NCBI RefSeq assembly: GCF_014652135.1
Contig: NZ_BMYF01000003.1
Location: 1-64,000 of the forward strand
Source: Mongoliitalea lutea
Lineage (GTDB): Bacteria > Bacteroidota > Bacteroidia > Cytophagales > Cyclobacteriaceae
Length of the DNA stretch: 64,000 bases
Reading direction: 5' to 3'
Positions 24,593 through 33,509 of this stretch are shown piece by piece (the first letter of the stretch is position 1; every line of letters begins with the position of its first letter). Both the position numbers and the translations under genes were made by a program. A model generated the notes under the pieces. It was not told the origin of the DNA. It did no database searches and worked only from the letters and a program-made list of their open reading frames with translations.

Positions 24593-25789
24593 TTACTTAA
24601 TCACACCTAACTCTTTTCCAACTTCAATAAATGCGGCAATCGCTTGATCCAAATGTTCTTTTTCATGACCGGCAGAAATTTGAACACGAATTCGCGCCTG
24701 ACCTTTTGGAACTACAGGGTAATAGAAGCCAATCACATAGATTCCTTTTTCCAATAGTTTTTCTGCCATCTGCTGAGAAAGTACTGCATCATACAGCATT
24801 ATCGGCACAATGGCATGTTCGCCTGGCTTAATATCAAAGCCTGCAGCTGTCATTTGCTTACGAAAATATTGCGTATTGGACTCTAGTTTGTCTCTAAGCT
24901 CAGTAGTCTCTGAAAGCAAATCAAAAACTGCAATGGAAGCTCCTGTAATAGAAGGTGCTAAGGTGTTGGAAAACAAATAGGGTCTGGAGCGTTGACGCAA
25001 CAGGTCTATTATCTCTTTTCTACCAGAGGTAAAACCACCTGAAGCACCACCCAAGGCTTTTCCTAGTGTTCCGGTGATGATGTCAATTTTTCCCATAACT
25101 CCACAGTGCTCGTGTACACCACGGCCAGTTTTACCCATAAATCCTGTAGAATGACACTCGTCACTCATAACTAGGGCATTGTATTTTTCAGCTAGGGCTA
25201 CGATTTTATCCAATTGAGCGATGGTTCCATCCATAGAAAAAACCCCATCGGTAACGATGATCTTTTGTTGGGCGCCTTTAGCATCTGCATCTTGCAGTTG
25301 CTTTTCCAGGTCTTCCATATCGTTGTGTAGGTAGCGGAAGCGCATGGCTTTGCACAGACGTACACCATCGATGATAGAAGCATGGTTTAAGGCATCAGAA
25401 ATAATCGCATCTTCTGGGCCAAAAAGTGGTTCAAAAACACCCCCGTTCGCATCAAAAGCAGCTGCGTAAAGGATGGTATCTTCAGTACCTAGAAACTCAG
25501 AAATCTTATCTTCTAATTGCTTATGGATATCCTGAGTTCCGCAAATAAAGCGTACGGACGACATGCCAAATCCATGGGTGTCGATGGCCTTTTTAGCCGC
25601 TTCAATCACTTGAGGATGAGAGGATAGACCAAGATAGTTGTTGGCACAGAAGTTCAATACTTTTTTGCCACCTTCGATGGTGATCTCAGCGGATTGAGGA
25701 GAGGTGATGATGCGCTCTCTTTTATACAGGCCTGCTGCTTCGATTTCTTTTAACTCTTGTTCTAATTTAGGTTTAAGGGTATCGTACAT
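24593..25789 (-). CDS. kbl: Glycine C-acetyltransferase (2-amino-3-ketobutyrate CoA ligase)
   Basis: A 398-residue PLP enzyme of the alpha-oxoamine synthase family. It cleaves 2-amino-3-ketobutyrate with CoA to glycine and acetyl-CoA, the second step of threonine degradation. Motifs: '[20 protein letters not shown]', '[20 protein letters not shown]', '[16 protein letters not shown]', and the PLP lysine in '[15 protein letters not shown]'. Length equals the E. coli enzyme. It is divergently transcribed from the dehydrogenase gene that makes its substrate. Confidence 0.95.
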   Translation of the reverse strand: MYDTLKPKLEQELKEIEAAGLYKRERIITSPQSAEITIEGGKKVLNFCANNYLGLSSHPQVIEAAKKAIDTHGFGMSSVRFICGTQDIHKQLEDKISEFLGTEDTILYAAAFDANGGVFEPLFGPEDAIISDALNHASIIDGVRLCKAMRFRYLHNDMEDLEKQLQDADAKGAQQKIIVTDGVFSMDGTIAQLDKIVALAEKYNALVMSDECHSTGFMGKTGRGVHEHCGVMGKIDIITGTLGKALGGASGGFTSGRKEIIDLLRQRSRPYLFSNTLAPSITGASIAVFDLLSETTELRDKLESNTQYFRKQMTAAGFDIKPGEHAIVPIMLYDAVLSQQMAEKLLEKGIYVIGFYYPVVPKGQARIRVQISAGHEKEHLDQAIAAFIEVGKELGVIK

Positions 25790-25882
25790 AAAATTTTGTA
25801 AGTAAAGGTTTTTAACTCCTATTTTCGGAAATAGTGAAATTCATGCGCCGAAATCATTATTTTTGTTTCGAATATTGAATCC

Positions 25883-25890
25883 CAAATATA
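25883..25890 (-). promoter_or_regulatory. Possible -7 box for kbl
   Basis: TATATTTG on the minus strand fits TAnnTTTG, ~94 bp before the kbl ATG. The -33 element is weak. Confidence 0.3.
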
Positions 25891-25931
25891 ATCAAAAATT
25901 AAGGGCTTTGTTTGCCCGGAGATCGTAAAGC

Positions 25932-26879
25932 ATGGAAAGAATCTTAATCATCGGTGCTGCTGGACAGCTCGGTTCGGAATTGACATGGGCTCTCACAGAG
26001 CTGTATGGTGGGGACAACGTGATTGCCACTGATATTAATCCACAAGCCTTGACTAAGTTTGACTATTGCCAATCCAGGGTTCTGGACGTGATGGACAAAG
26101 ACGCGCTTAAAAAACTGGTCGTTGATCAACAAGTTAAGCAAATCTATCATTTGGCCGCAGTGCTTTCAGCTACGGGAGAGCAAAATCCACTTTTTGCTTG
26201 GAATTTGAATATGGATAGTTTGATTTTTGTGCTGGAGCTGGCAAAGGAACTGAAATTGGATAAGATTTACTGGCCATCTTCCATTGCAGTTTTTGGTCCT
26301 AATACTCCAAAAGTTAATACACCTCAATATTGTGTCAAAGAACCAAATACTGTTTACGGCATTTCCAAACAAGCAGGTGAGCGTTGGTGTGAATATTATT
26401 TCCAGAAGTTTGGGGTGGATGTGAGAAGCTTGAGGTATCCTGGATTGATTGGCTATAAGTCTTTACCAGGTGGAGGTACTACAGATTATGCAGTAGATAT
26501 CTATCATAAAGCCATCGCAGGAGAGCATTTTGTGTCTTTTTTGAAAGAAGACACCTATTTGCCGATGATGTATATGCCAGATGCTATTAAAGCTACTTTG
26601 GATCTAATGCATGCGCCAAAGGAGCAGGTTTTAATTAGATCTAGTTATAATGTTGGTGCTATCAGCTTTTCTCCGAAGGAGATTTTTGAAAGTATTCGAT
26701 TACATTACCCTGATTTCACGATTTCTTATGAGCCAGATTTTAGACAAAACATTGCTGATGGATGGCCTGACAGTGTGGATGATACCAGAGCAAGGCAAGA
26801 TTGGGGATGGAAGCCTCAATATGGCTTGCAAGAGATGACGGATGATATACTGAAACATCTGCCTACGTTTACTTTCTAG
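25932..26879 (+). CDS. SDR-type L-threonine 3-dehydrogenase
   Basis: A 315-residue extended short-chain dehydrogenase. The NAD-binding glycine motif is 'IIGAAGQLGSELTWAL'. 'IYHLAAVLSATGEQNP' matches the UDP-galactose epimerase-like threonine dehydrogenases. The catalytic Ser lies in 'WPSSIAVFGP' and Tyr/Lys in 'TVYGISKQAGERW'. It would oxidise threonine to 2-amino-3-ketobutyrate for the divergently encoded Kbl. It is not the zinc-dependent Tdh family. The terminator follows ~100 bp downstream, beyond a GAAATAA array. Confidence 0.88.
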   Translation: MERILIIGAAGQLGSELTWALTELYGGDNVIATDINPQALTKFDYCQSRVLDVMDKDALKKLVVDQQVKQIYHLAAVLSATGEQNPLFAWNLNMDSLIFVLELAKELKLDKIYWPSSIAVFGPNTPKVNTPQYCVKEPNTVYGISKQAGERWCEYYFQKFGVDVRSLRYPGLIGYKSLPGGGTTDYAVDIYHKAIAGEHFVSFLKEDTYLPMMYMPDAIKATLDLMHAPKEQVLIRSSYNVGAISFSPKEIFESIRLHYPDFTISYEPDFRQNIADGWPDSVDDTRARQDWGWKPQYGLQEMTDDILKHLPTFTF

Positions 26880-26907
26880 AGCGCTCGCAGAAGGCGCAGA
26901 ATTCACG

Positions 26908-26968
26908 GAAATAATGTGGAAATAAATGGAAATAAGGTTGAAATAAAGTAGAAATAAATTGAAACAAA
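26908..26968 (+). repeat. Solo GAAATAA heptamer array
   Basis: GAAATAA at 26908, 26919, 26929, 26940 and 26951, with GAAACAA at 26962, at 10-11 bp spacing. GAAATAAGGTTGAAATAAAG (26929-26948) is identical to the reverse complement of 19171-19190 in the right array of the four-helix element. No four-helix gene is nearby. Confidence 0.85.
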
Positions 26969-26975
26969 AAAAGAA

Positions 26976-27010
26976 GCGTATGTGGTAGATATTACCGCAT
27001 ACGCATTTTT
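26976..27010 (+). terminator. Terminator after threonine dehydrogenase
   Basis: A 12-bp stem with one wobble, GCGTATGTGGTA (26976-26987) / TACCGCATACGC (26993-27004), followed by ATTTTTT. The minus strand also has a T-rich flank, so it may work both ways. Confidence 0.75.
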
Positions 27011-27016
27011 TCTGGT

Positions 27017-27070
27017 GCTCCACGAAATTGCAAATTTCGCGGAGCAGATAAATGGGGATTTGCAATCCCC
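27017..27070. repeat. BIME-like pair of palindromes
   Basis: The first palindrome is GCTCCACGAAATT / AATTTCGCGGAGC (27017-27045, 3-nt loop, one wobble). The second is GGGGATT / AATCCCC (27054-27070, TGC loop). Two adjacent imperfect palindromes are the layout of REP/BIME elements moved by RAYT (Y1) transposases. Confidence 0.6.
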
Positions 27071-27238
27071 TTGGTGTCATGTAGTTTAAAACTTCATCTT
27101 TTTTTCACGCCACGAACGCCACGATTGACGCCATGAGCGCAAAGGTTTGATATTTAAGCAAATCTTATATCTAAGATCTAAAATCTTAAATCAATCTAAC
27201 AATCTTGGTACTTGGTACCTTGTACTTGGTACATCCAA
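27071..27238. other. Intergenic spacer with word-like repeats
   Basis: No gene. It contains reiterated CACGCCACGAACGCCACGA and AAATCTTATATCTAAGATC words, and a TACTTGGTACCTTGTACTTG tract (27209-27228). It follows the BIME-like palindromes and the terminator. Confidence 0.5.
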
Positions 27239-27583
27239 TCACTTTAAGCTCTGAATCTCCTCTGGCTCGAATCCTAAGACCAACTTTCCTTTGCCATTAT
27301 CAATGATTGGGCGTTTGATCATGCTGGAGTTTTGGGTGAGAACTTGGAGAGCAGATGCTTTGGTGTTTAAAAGTTCTTTGTCGGAATCGCTGAGTTTACG
27401 GTAGGTGGTGCCTTTTTTGTTGATGAGGTTTTCGAATGAGGTAAGGTCTGCAAAACCTTCTATCAATTCCTGAGTAGGAGCTTGTTTTTTGTAGTCGATA
27501 AATTCATACTTGATACCTTCTGCTTCTAGGAAACCGAAGGTTTTCTTCATGGTATTGCAGTTTTTAATGCCGTAAACTTTCAT
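27239..27583 (-). CDS. ArsC/Spx-family (YffB-like) reductase
   Basis: A 114-residue thioredoxin-fold protein of the ArsC/Spx/YffB group. 'MKVYGIKNCNTMKKTFGFLE' carries a single active-site Cys. 'NLINKKGTTYRKL' and 'MIKRPIIDNGKGKLVLGF' (with the conserved Arg-Pro) are further family motifs. It is probably a glutathione- or thiol-dependent reductase, and arsenate is not implied. It stands alone, with no promoter clearly visible. Confidence 0.85.
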   Translation of the reverse strand: MKVYGIKNCNTMKKTFGFLEAEGIKYEFIDYKKQAPTQELIEGFADLTSFENLINKKGTTYRKLSDSDKELLNTKASALQVLTQNSSMIKRPIIDNGKGKLVLGFEPEEIQSLK

Positions 27584-27699
27584 ATTTTTTATTCCAAATT
27601 TACGGATTATCAGGAGGGAAGTCCACCTTTTCTTGGTAAAAGGCTTGAATACATCATAAAAATCTTAAATTAACGTCACCTAAAGCACTTAACTCAAGC

Positions 27700-28743
27700 A
27701 TGCCAAGCAACCATAGAAAATTGGATTTCTGCCTCAATTGTGGGGAGGAGTTCCATAAACAAGAGCGTTTTTGCCCTACTTGTGGTCAGGAAAACAAGGA
27801 TACAAAGATGCCTTTGCATGTATTTTTAGGAGATTTTTTCTCAAATTTCCTGAATCTGGACACCATTTTTATACGGACTATTCCTGTGTTTATTACTAAA
27901 CCAGGTGCCTTGACTTTGGCTTTTAATGAAGGACGAAGGAAGTCATTTATTCAGCCCATTAAGCTCTATTTGCTTATGTCTTTATTTTACTTTTTTGTAT
28001 TTGCGTTGGTTATTCCACAGAATATGTTGGATAAAACCTTGATGGGTACAGCGGGGAGTTTTAATATTGGAATGGATGGAAGATTGGCTGAAATCAGAAA
28101 AGAATTAGCAGATGATGAACAAGTAGCCTTTGATAGTTTGGTAAATAAGGGCGCCTTGGACGCCATTCAAAAAATTTGGCCTGAGGTATCGGATTCTTTG
28201 AGTGCTGAACGTACAGACTGGAAAGAATTAAAATTTTTAGCCATTGACCCATCCGTCTCGGATGAGGAGTTTCAACAGGCCTATGCTAAATCACGGTTTT
28301 ATTTCGATTTAGATTTTAGTATAAGCAAAATCCGAGGCTTTATAGCCAACTCCAATGTGTTTATCAATGGTGTGGCAAGGAACCTTCCGATTATGATGTT
28401 TTTTATACTGCCTTTTTTTGCTTTGATCTTGCAGTTGCTCTATATCCGAAGGGATTATTATTATGTGGAGCATTTGATTCATGGACTTCATTTACATGCA
28501 TTTGCCTATTTTATCTATGGATTGGCTATTTGTTGGACCTTTATCGATGATTACTATGCCATGCAAGTCTTTGGATGGTCTTTTATCATAGTTACCTTGT
28601 ATGCATATTTTTCGTTGAAAAAGGTATATGCCCAACCTTGGTTTAAAACCTTATTGAAGTTTCTTTTTCTAGGACTGATTTATGTGTTTTTTCTTTTATT
28701 GGGCTTTATCTTAGAGATTTATGTGACGCTATTGTTATTCTAA
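27700..28743 (+). CDS. DUF3667 membrane protein with zinc ribbon
   Basis: A 347-residue protein. The N-terminal zinc ribbon is 'CLNCGEEF' and 'FCPTCGQEN' (residues ~11-33). The family motif 'KPGALTLAFNEGRRKSFIQP' follows, then a transmembrane helix (~95-110), a charged extramembrane loop (~115-225) and four C-terminal membrane helices. DUF3667 proteins are frequent in Bacteroidota and uncharacterised. The gene is monocistronic and converges on hemL. Confidence 0.85.
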   Translation: MPSNHRKLDFCLNCGEEFHKQERFCPTCGQENKDTKMPLHVFLGDFFSNFLNLDTIFIRTIPVFITKPGALTLAFNEGRRKSFIQPIKLYLLMSLFYFFVFALVIPQNMLDKTLMGTAGSFNIGMDGRLAEIRKELADDEQVAFDSLVNKGALDAIQKIWPEVSDSLSAERTDWKELKFLAIDPSVSDEEFQQAYAKSRFYFDLDFSISKIRGFIANSNVFINGVARNLPIMMFFILPFFALILQLLYIRRDYYYVEHLIHGLHLHAFAYFIYGLAICWTFIDDYYAMQVFGWSFIIVTLYAYFSLKKVYAQPWFKTLLKFLFLGLIYVFFLLLGFILEIYVTLLLF

Positions 28744-28754
28744 GCGGATATAAA

Positions 28755-28801
28755 AAATGAAAGAGCTACAGCAACACTGTGAGTGCACGCATGTAGCTCT
28801 T
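28755..28801 (-). terminator. Terminator of hemL
   Basis: AAGAGCTACA (28761-28770) pairs with TGTAGCTCTT (28792-28801), with an inner CACT/AGTG hairpin. On the minus strand the stem is followed by CATTTTTT. Confidence 0.7.
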
Positions 28802-28826
28802 AATGCTGTGAGTTTGCAAGCTGATG

Positions 28827-30119
28827 TTAACCTACCAATTCTTTCATCGTATCGTGGTGGGCTGACACGATGGTTTGGATCAAGTAATCTGTTAAAGCTG
28901 TTGATAGAAACAAGGATTCAAACTGGGAAGGGGCTAAATACACTCCTCTTTTCAACATGCCTTGGAAGTATTTTCCAAAAAGCGCGGTGTCCGAATGCTT
29001 GGCGCTTTCAAAATCAAAGACTTCTTTAGCTGTAAAGAACAAGCTATACATACTCCCTAAGTGATTGATTGTGTAGTTCAAGCCCAATTTATTCAATGAA
29101 TCTTGAATACCTGAGGTTAGCTTGCTTCCGATTTCATTTAATTGGGTATAGACTTCTGCATGCTCATTCAGGTGATTCAACATAGCTAATCCAGCTGCCA
29201 TGGCAATTGGATTTCCTGATAGCGTTCCTGCTTGGTACACTGGACCTGCCGGGGAAACACAGTCCATGATTTCTTTTTTGCCCCCATAAGCACCCACAGG
29301 CATACCGCCACCGATGATTTTTCCCAAGGTAGTCATATCTGGAGTCACTCCAAACAACTCCTGAGCACCGCCTTTGGCTAATCGGAAACCTGTCATGACC
29401 TCATCAAAAATCAAAACGATTCCTTCTCTATCGCAAATACTTCTCAAACCTTGTAAATACCCTTCTTTAGGAATGGCAAGCCCCATATTTCCAGGAACGG
29501 GTTCCAAAATAATGGCTGCAATTTGACCTTTGTTTGCAGCTACGAGTGTTTCGATGGCTTCTAGGTCATTGTAAGGAGCTAAAAGCGTGTCTTTTGCCGT
29601 TCCCTTTGTAACACCTGGTGAGTCAGGATTACCCATGGTGATGGCTCCACTACCCGCTGAAATCAGGAAAGAATCCCCATGACCATGGTAGTGGCCTTCC
29701 ATTTTGATAAACTTATCTCTTCCTGTGTAGCCTCTTGCCACACGGATAGCAGACATGGTGGCTTCAGTTCCAGAATTCACCATTCTCACGCGCTCCACAG
29801 AAGGGACCATGGAGATAATCAATTCTGCAATTTCGATTTCCCGCGCTGTAGGTGCACCGAAGGAAGTACCATTTTCCATGGCTTTCACAACTGCTTCCTT
29901 GATCATGGGATGATTATGGCCTAGGATCATTGGCCCCCAGCTGTTGATCATTTCTATGTAGGAATTATCATCTTCATCATAGATGTACGCCCCGGATGCA
30001 CGTTTGATAAAAATAGGATCTCCACCAACTGCACGAAAGGCTCTAACAGGAGAGTTTACACCTCCAGGTATAAAGTTTTTAGCCCGATCAAAGAGGCTTT
30101 TACTTGTTGAAATCTGCAT
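28827..30119 (-). CDS. hemL: Glutamate-1-semialdehyde 2,1-aminomutase
   Basis: A 430-residue PLP enzyme that converts glutamate-1-semialdehyde to 5-aminolevulinate (C5 route of tetrapyrrole synthesis). Motifs: 'FIPGGVNSPVRAFRAVGG', 'MVNSGTEATMSAIRVARG', 'LIFDEVMTGFR', the PLP lysine in 'TTLGKIIGGGMPVGAYGG', and 'YQAGTLSGNPIAMAAGL'. Length matches the family. It lies 10 bp downstream of the preceding minus-strand gene. Confidence 0.97.
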   Translation of the reverse strand: MQISTSKSLFDRAKNFIPGGVNSPVRAFRAVGGDPIFIKRASGAYIYDEDDNSYIEMINSWGPMILGHNHPMIKEAVVKAMENGTSFGAPTAREIEIAELIISMVPSVERVRMVNSGTEATMSAIRVARGYTGRDKFIKMEGHYHGHGDSFLISAGSGAITMGNPDSPGVTKGTAKDTLLAPYNDLEAIETLVAANKGQIAAIILEPVPGNMGLAIPKEGYLQGLRSICDREGIVLIFDEVMTGFRLAKGGAQELFGVTPDMTTLGKIIGGGMPVGAYGGKKEIMDCVSPAGPVYQAGTLSGNPIAMAAGLAMLNHLNEHAEVYTQLNEIGSKLTSGIQDSLNKLGLNYTINHLGSMYSLFFTAKEVFDFESAKHSDTALFGKYFQGMLKRGVYLAPSQFESLFLSTALTDYLIQTIVSAHHDTMKELVG

Positions 30120-30129
30120 GTATATCTGA

Positions 30130-31785
30130 TTATTTAAGTTCTAAGGTTCCATTTTCTAGCCTATAGACCGGTACAAATGTATTGCTTTGTGATTTGGTGA
30201 AATTAAAGCCCTGACTGATGCGACCTTCTCTAAAGCCAGACCTGTCAAGTCCATCTCTCCAATCCCGCTTATTGGATTGGTCAAAAGTAGTTTGGATAAA
30301 ATACATCAATTCATAGCCCAAACTGACATTTAACGATGGATATACCAAATGTTTGCTAAGATAATCCTCTTTGAATCGATCGTAAGCGGGGGAGTTTAAC
30401 CGAAGGGGATTATTCCCTATGAAATGAAAGTTTTGACCTTCAAGCGTTTCGTAATTGGCAAAGTTGAAATACAGCCAGGAATCCATAACTAGGATGGGTG
30501 TCTTGATGTTTTTTGATTCCATAAAACCTACGGCTGCATTTGCTGTGTTTGGATCATCACTAAGGATAATTACCAAGTCAGCCCTAGAAGTAGAATCATT
30601 TCTGATTTGGAGCACATCGAAAAATGAGACCACCTCTCTGCTACTTATTTTTTGGGAGCGGATAAGGTTAAAGCCTTGGTTATGTACTTGATTTTCCAAT
30701 TCTTTGGCCAATAACTCATCCCTTGAAGCACCGGAATAAGCTAAGGCGATTTTACGGCCATCAAGATTTCTTTTGGCAAACTCCATGATTCCTTTTGACA
30801 ACTCTTCCACAGAAGGTCTAAACAAATAAGCATAATTCAGGTTCCGTATACGATCATCTAGATTTGAAAGAGGATTGATAAAGGGGATTTTGTAGCGTTC
30901 AGAAAAATTGGCAACAAGCTCCACTTCCTCTGGGTAAATCGGGCCAACGATGATATCTGCACTGATGACAAATTGATCTTGCAATATCTGTTGTAGCTTA
31001 TCTATATTTCGTTCAGTATCATAGGACTGGACGCGCAGTCGTACGTTATGCTTTTTGAGTTCTTCCGCAGCAAAGTTTAGTCCTTGATAGAGTTCCAAAA
31101 TAAAATTGGAGGAAGCTAATTCTCGAACGCCACTGCCACCACTTTGATTGAAGGGTAGGATGACGGCGACATCAAGGTAATCAGTATTTTTATTGATCAG
31201 ATTACCAGATGATTCTTGTTGCAATTGCCCTTTAAGCTGGGTAAGCAATGCTCTTTCATCAGAAGTCAGTCGCTGTTTTTTTTCCAACTGCTGTACAAAG
31301 GCCAGGTTAAATCCTTGGTTCTTTGCACCTAAGGTAGTGTTTTCTTTGAAAAAGGATAGATCGGTATCTTGTAAAAATTCAAAAGTAGCATTTTCTGCTT
31401 GCTTGTATAAATCAGTGTCTTTGATTGCTTCTATATTACGGAGCGCAGCTGCCTTTTGTCCTTGTTTGAAGTATGCTAAGGCCAATAAGTAACGTGCTTC
31501 ATCTTTTTGAGATGCTGTGCCTTTGTTGATTTTAGCAGAAAGTACTTCTTCCGCCAAACTGAACTGCCCTCTTTGGTAGGCTGCAAATGCAAAATGGTGG
31601 GCCGCATAATTGGACAGGTTTCCATAGGTTTGTTCATCTAGATAGGGACGTAAAACCTCCATTGCCTCCACGTAATTTCCATAGCCAATCAGTGTTTTTG
31701 CACGATTGTAATTGGCTAGTTGATTTTGACCAAACAACTGACTGTTTAGCATCAACATACATAAAAAAGGGATAAGTGCTCTCAT
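30130..31785 (-). CDS. Exported protein with TPR-like region and type-1 periplasmic-binding fold
   Basis: A 551-residue secreted protein with a signal peptide (1-19, ends LFGQ). An N-terminal TPR-like helical part spans ~20-180 ('AYQRGQFSLAEEVL', 'LAYFKQGQKAAALRNI'). A Leu/Ile/Val-binding-protein-like domain spans ~205-551 ('DVAVILPFNQSG', 'LELYQGLNFAAEEL', 'ADIIVGPIYPEEVELVANF'). This layout resembles LpoA/LppC-type penicillin-binding-protein activators as well as amino-acid ABC receptors. No transporter genes are nearby, so an envelope or peptidoglycan role is at least as likely as transport. It is probably co-transcribed with hemL. Confidence 0.8.
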   Translation of the reverse strand: MRALIPFLCMLMLNSQLFGQNQLANYNRAKTLIGYGNYVEAMEVLRPYLDEQTYGNLSNYAAHHFAFAAYQRGQFSLAEEVLSAKINKGTASQKDEARYLLALAYFKQGQKAAALRNIEAIKDTDLYKQAENATFEFLQDTDLSFFKENTTLGAKNQGFNLAFVQQLEKKQRLTSDERALLTQLKGQLQQESSGNLINKNTDYLDVAVILPFNQSGGSGVRELASSNFILELYQGLNFAAEELKKHNVRLRVQSYDTERNIDKLQQILQDQFVISADIIVGPIYPEEVELVANFSERYKIPFINPLSNLDDRIRNLNYAYLFRPSVEELSKGIMEFAKRNLDGRKIALAYSGASRDELLAKELENQVHNQGFNLIRSQKISSREVVSFFDVLQIRNDSTSRADLVIILSDDPNTANAAVGFMESKNIKTPILVMDSWLYFNFANYETLEGQNFHFIGNNPLRLNSPAYDRFKEDYLSKHLVYPSLNVSLGYELMYFIQTTFDQSNKRDWRDGLDRSGFREGRISQGFNFTKSQSNTFVPVYRLENGTLELK

Positions 31786-31863
31786 CTAAATTTTGGGTAA
31801 GGAAAAGATCTGTCCTGAAATCTAATTCGGCCTCGAATTTAGCCTATTTTAAGCCAAAAGAAA

Positions 31864-31893
31864 AGAAAAAAGCCACCCGTTATGAGTGGCTTA
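31864..31893 (-). terminator. Terminator of guaA
   Basis: AAGCCAC (31871-31877) / GTGGCTT (31887-31893) stem with a T-rich tract on the minus strand, 19 bp after the guaA stop. Confidence 0.8.
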
Positions 31894-31911
31894 AGTTTTA
31901 TTAACAGGAAT

Positions 31912-33441
31912 TTACTCCCATTCTATCGTTGCAGGTGGCTTGGATGAAATGTCATAAACCACACGATTGACCCCTTTTACACGGTTGATGATTTCATTGG
32001 ACATTTTTCCCAAGAATTCATATGGCAGGTGAATCCAATCAGCAGTCATACCATCCACAGAGCCCACAGCCCTTAGCGCAACTACTTTTTCATAGGTTCG
32101 CTCATCGCCCATCACACCTACGGATTGTATCGGAAGCAAGATTGCACCTGCCTGCCACACTTGATCGTAGAGTCCATGATTTTTGAGTCCTTGGATAAAA
32201 ATATAGTCAACCTCCTGAAGGGTCTTTACTTTTTCAGCAGTGATATCTCCCAAAATACGGATTGCAAGCCCCGGACCTGGGAAAGGGTGTCTGCCAATGA
32301 TAGTTTCTGGAATCTCCAAAGCTCTCCCCACTTCTCGCACCTCGTCTTTGAACAATGTATTTAAAGGTTCGACCACGGATAATTTCATGAAATCTGGTAA
32401 ACCTCCCACATTGTGGTGAGACTTAATGGTTGCAGATGGTCCTTTGACAGATACAGACTCGATCACATCTGGATAGATTGTTCCTTGTCCCAACCATTTA
32501 ACGCCTTCGATTTTGTGCGCTTCATCGTCAAATACCTCAATGAATACCCGACCGATTGCTTTTCTTTTTGATTCAGGCTCGGTCAATCCGGCCAAAGCAT
32601 CATAAAAACGCTGCTTGGCATCTACTCCGATTACATTCAAACCAAGGGTTTTGTAAGAATCCAATACTTCCTCGTATTCATTTTTACGGAGCAAACCATT
32701 ATCCACAAAGACACAGGTAAGGTTATCCCCAATAGCTCTGTGAATCAAGGTAGCAGCTACAGAGGAGTCAACACCTCCCGAAAGCCCCATGACCACCTTA
32801 TCATCGCCGATTTTGGCCTTCAATTCAGCAACAGTGCTATCAATAAAAGTATCTGATGTCCAATCCTGAGCACAGCCACAAATGCCAACTACAAAGTTTC
32901 TTAACAGATTTTTTCCTTCCAATGAATGAGTGACTTCTGGATGGAATTGAATGCCGTAGGTTTCTTCCCCTTGAACTTTGAAAGCCGCTACACGAACAGA
33001 GGCTGTACTCGCAATGACGTCAAAACCAACTGGTAATTCCTTGATGGTATCTCCATGGGACATCCAAACCTGCGAACCATGGGTCATCTCTTTTAATAAA
33101 TCATAATGAAGATCTACATGGTCCAAGTTTGCGCGTCCGTATTCGCGGATCTCAGACGGAAGTACTTCGCCGCCGTATTTGTGGGCTAACAATTGAGAAC
33201 CATAACAAACACCTAGCAATGGTAACTTGCCACGAAGACTATCGAGATCAAGGTCGGGTGAACCTTCGTCACGCACGGAACAAGGGCTTCCCGAAAGGAT
33301 GATGCCTTTGATCTGATCGGTGATTTCTGGGATTTTGTTGTAAGGGTGAATTTCACAGTAAACATTGAGTTCCCTTACCCTGCGGGCAATTAATTGTGTG
33401 TATTGGGAACCGAAGTCAAGAATGAGGATTTGTTCTGCCAT
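31912..33441 (-). CDS. guaA: GMP synthase (glutamine-hydrolysing)
   Basis: A 509-residue enzyme that aminates XMP to GMP. The class I glutaminase domain (1-190) has the Cys in '[17 protein letters not shown]' and the His/Glu pair in '[11 protein letters not shown]'. The ATP pyrophosphatase domain has the PP-loop '[14 protein letters not shown]'. The C-terminal dimerisation domain ends with '[14 protein letters not shown]'. ATG 33441 is preferred over a TTG 6 bp upstream because it gives '[17 protein letters not shown]'. A terminator closes the gene. Confidence 0.98.
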   Translation of the reverse strand: MAEQILILDFGSQYTQLIARRVRELNVYCEIHPYNKIPEITDQIKGIILSGSPCSVRDEGSPDLDLDSLRGKLPLLGVCYGSQLLAHKYGGEVLPSEIREYGRANLDHVDLHYDLLKEMTHGSQVWMSHGDTIKELPVGFDVIASTASVRVAAFKVQGEETYGIQFHPEVTHSLEGKNLLRNFVVGICGCAQDWTSDTFIDSTVAELKAKIGDDKVVMGLSGGVDSSVAATLIHRAIGDNLTCVFVDNGLLRKNEYEEVLDSYKTLGLNVIGVDAKQRFYDALAGLTEPESKRKAIGRVFIEVFDDEAHKIEGVKWLGQGTIYPDVIESVSVKGPSATIKSHHNVGGLPDFMKLSVVEPLNTLFKDEVREVGRALEIPETIIGRHPFPGPGLAIRILGDITAEKVKTLQEVDYIFIQGLKNHGLYDQVWQAGAILLPIQSVGVMGDERTYEKVVALRAVGSVDGMTADWIHLPYEFLGKMSNEIINRVKGVNRVVYDISSKPPATIEWE

Positions 33442-33509
33442 GCGCAAAGGTACGCAGGCAATTAGGATATGGAAAAAGAATCCTAAAAATTTTCAAAATA
33501 TTATTTCGT

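Noticed and set aside
27239-27583. Arsenate reductase
   Set aside because: The sequence fits the broader Spx/YffB group and there are no ars genes nearby.
28757-29029. 90-codon plus-strand frame overlapping the hemL 3' end
   Set aside because: It begins in the hemL terminator hairpin and runs antisense to conserved hemL sequence.
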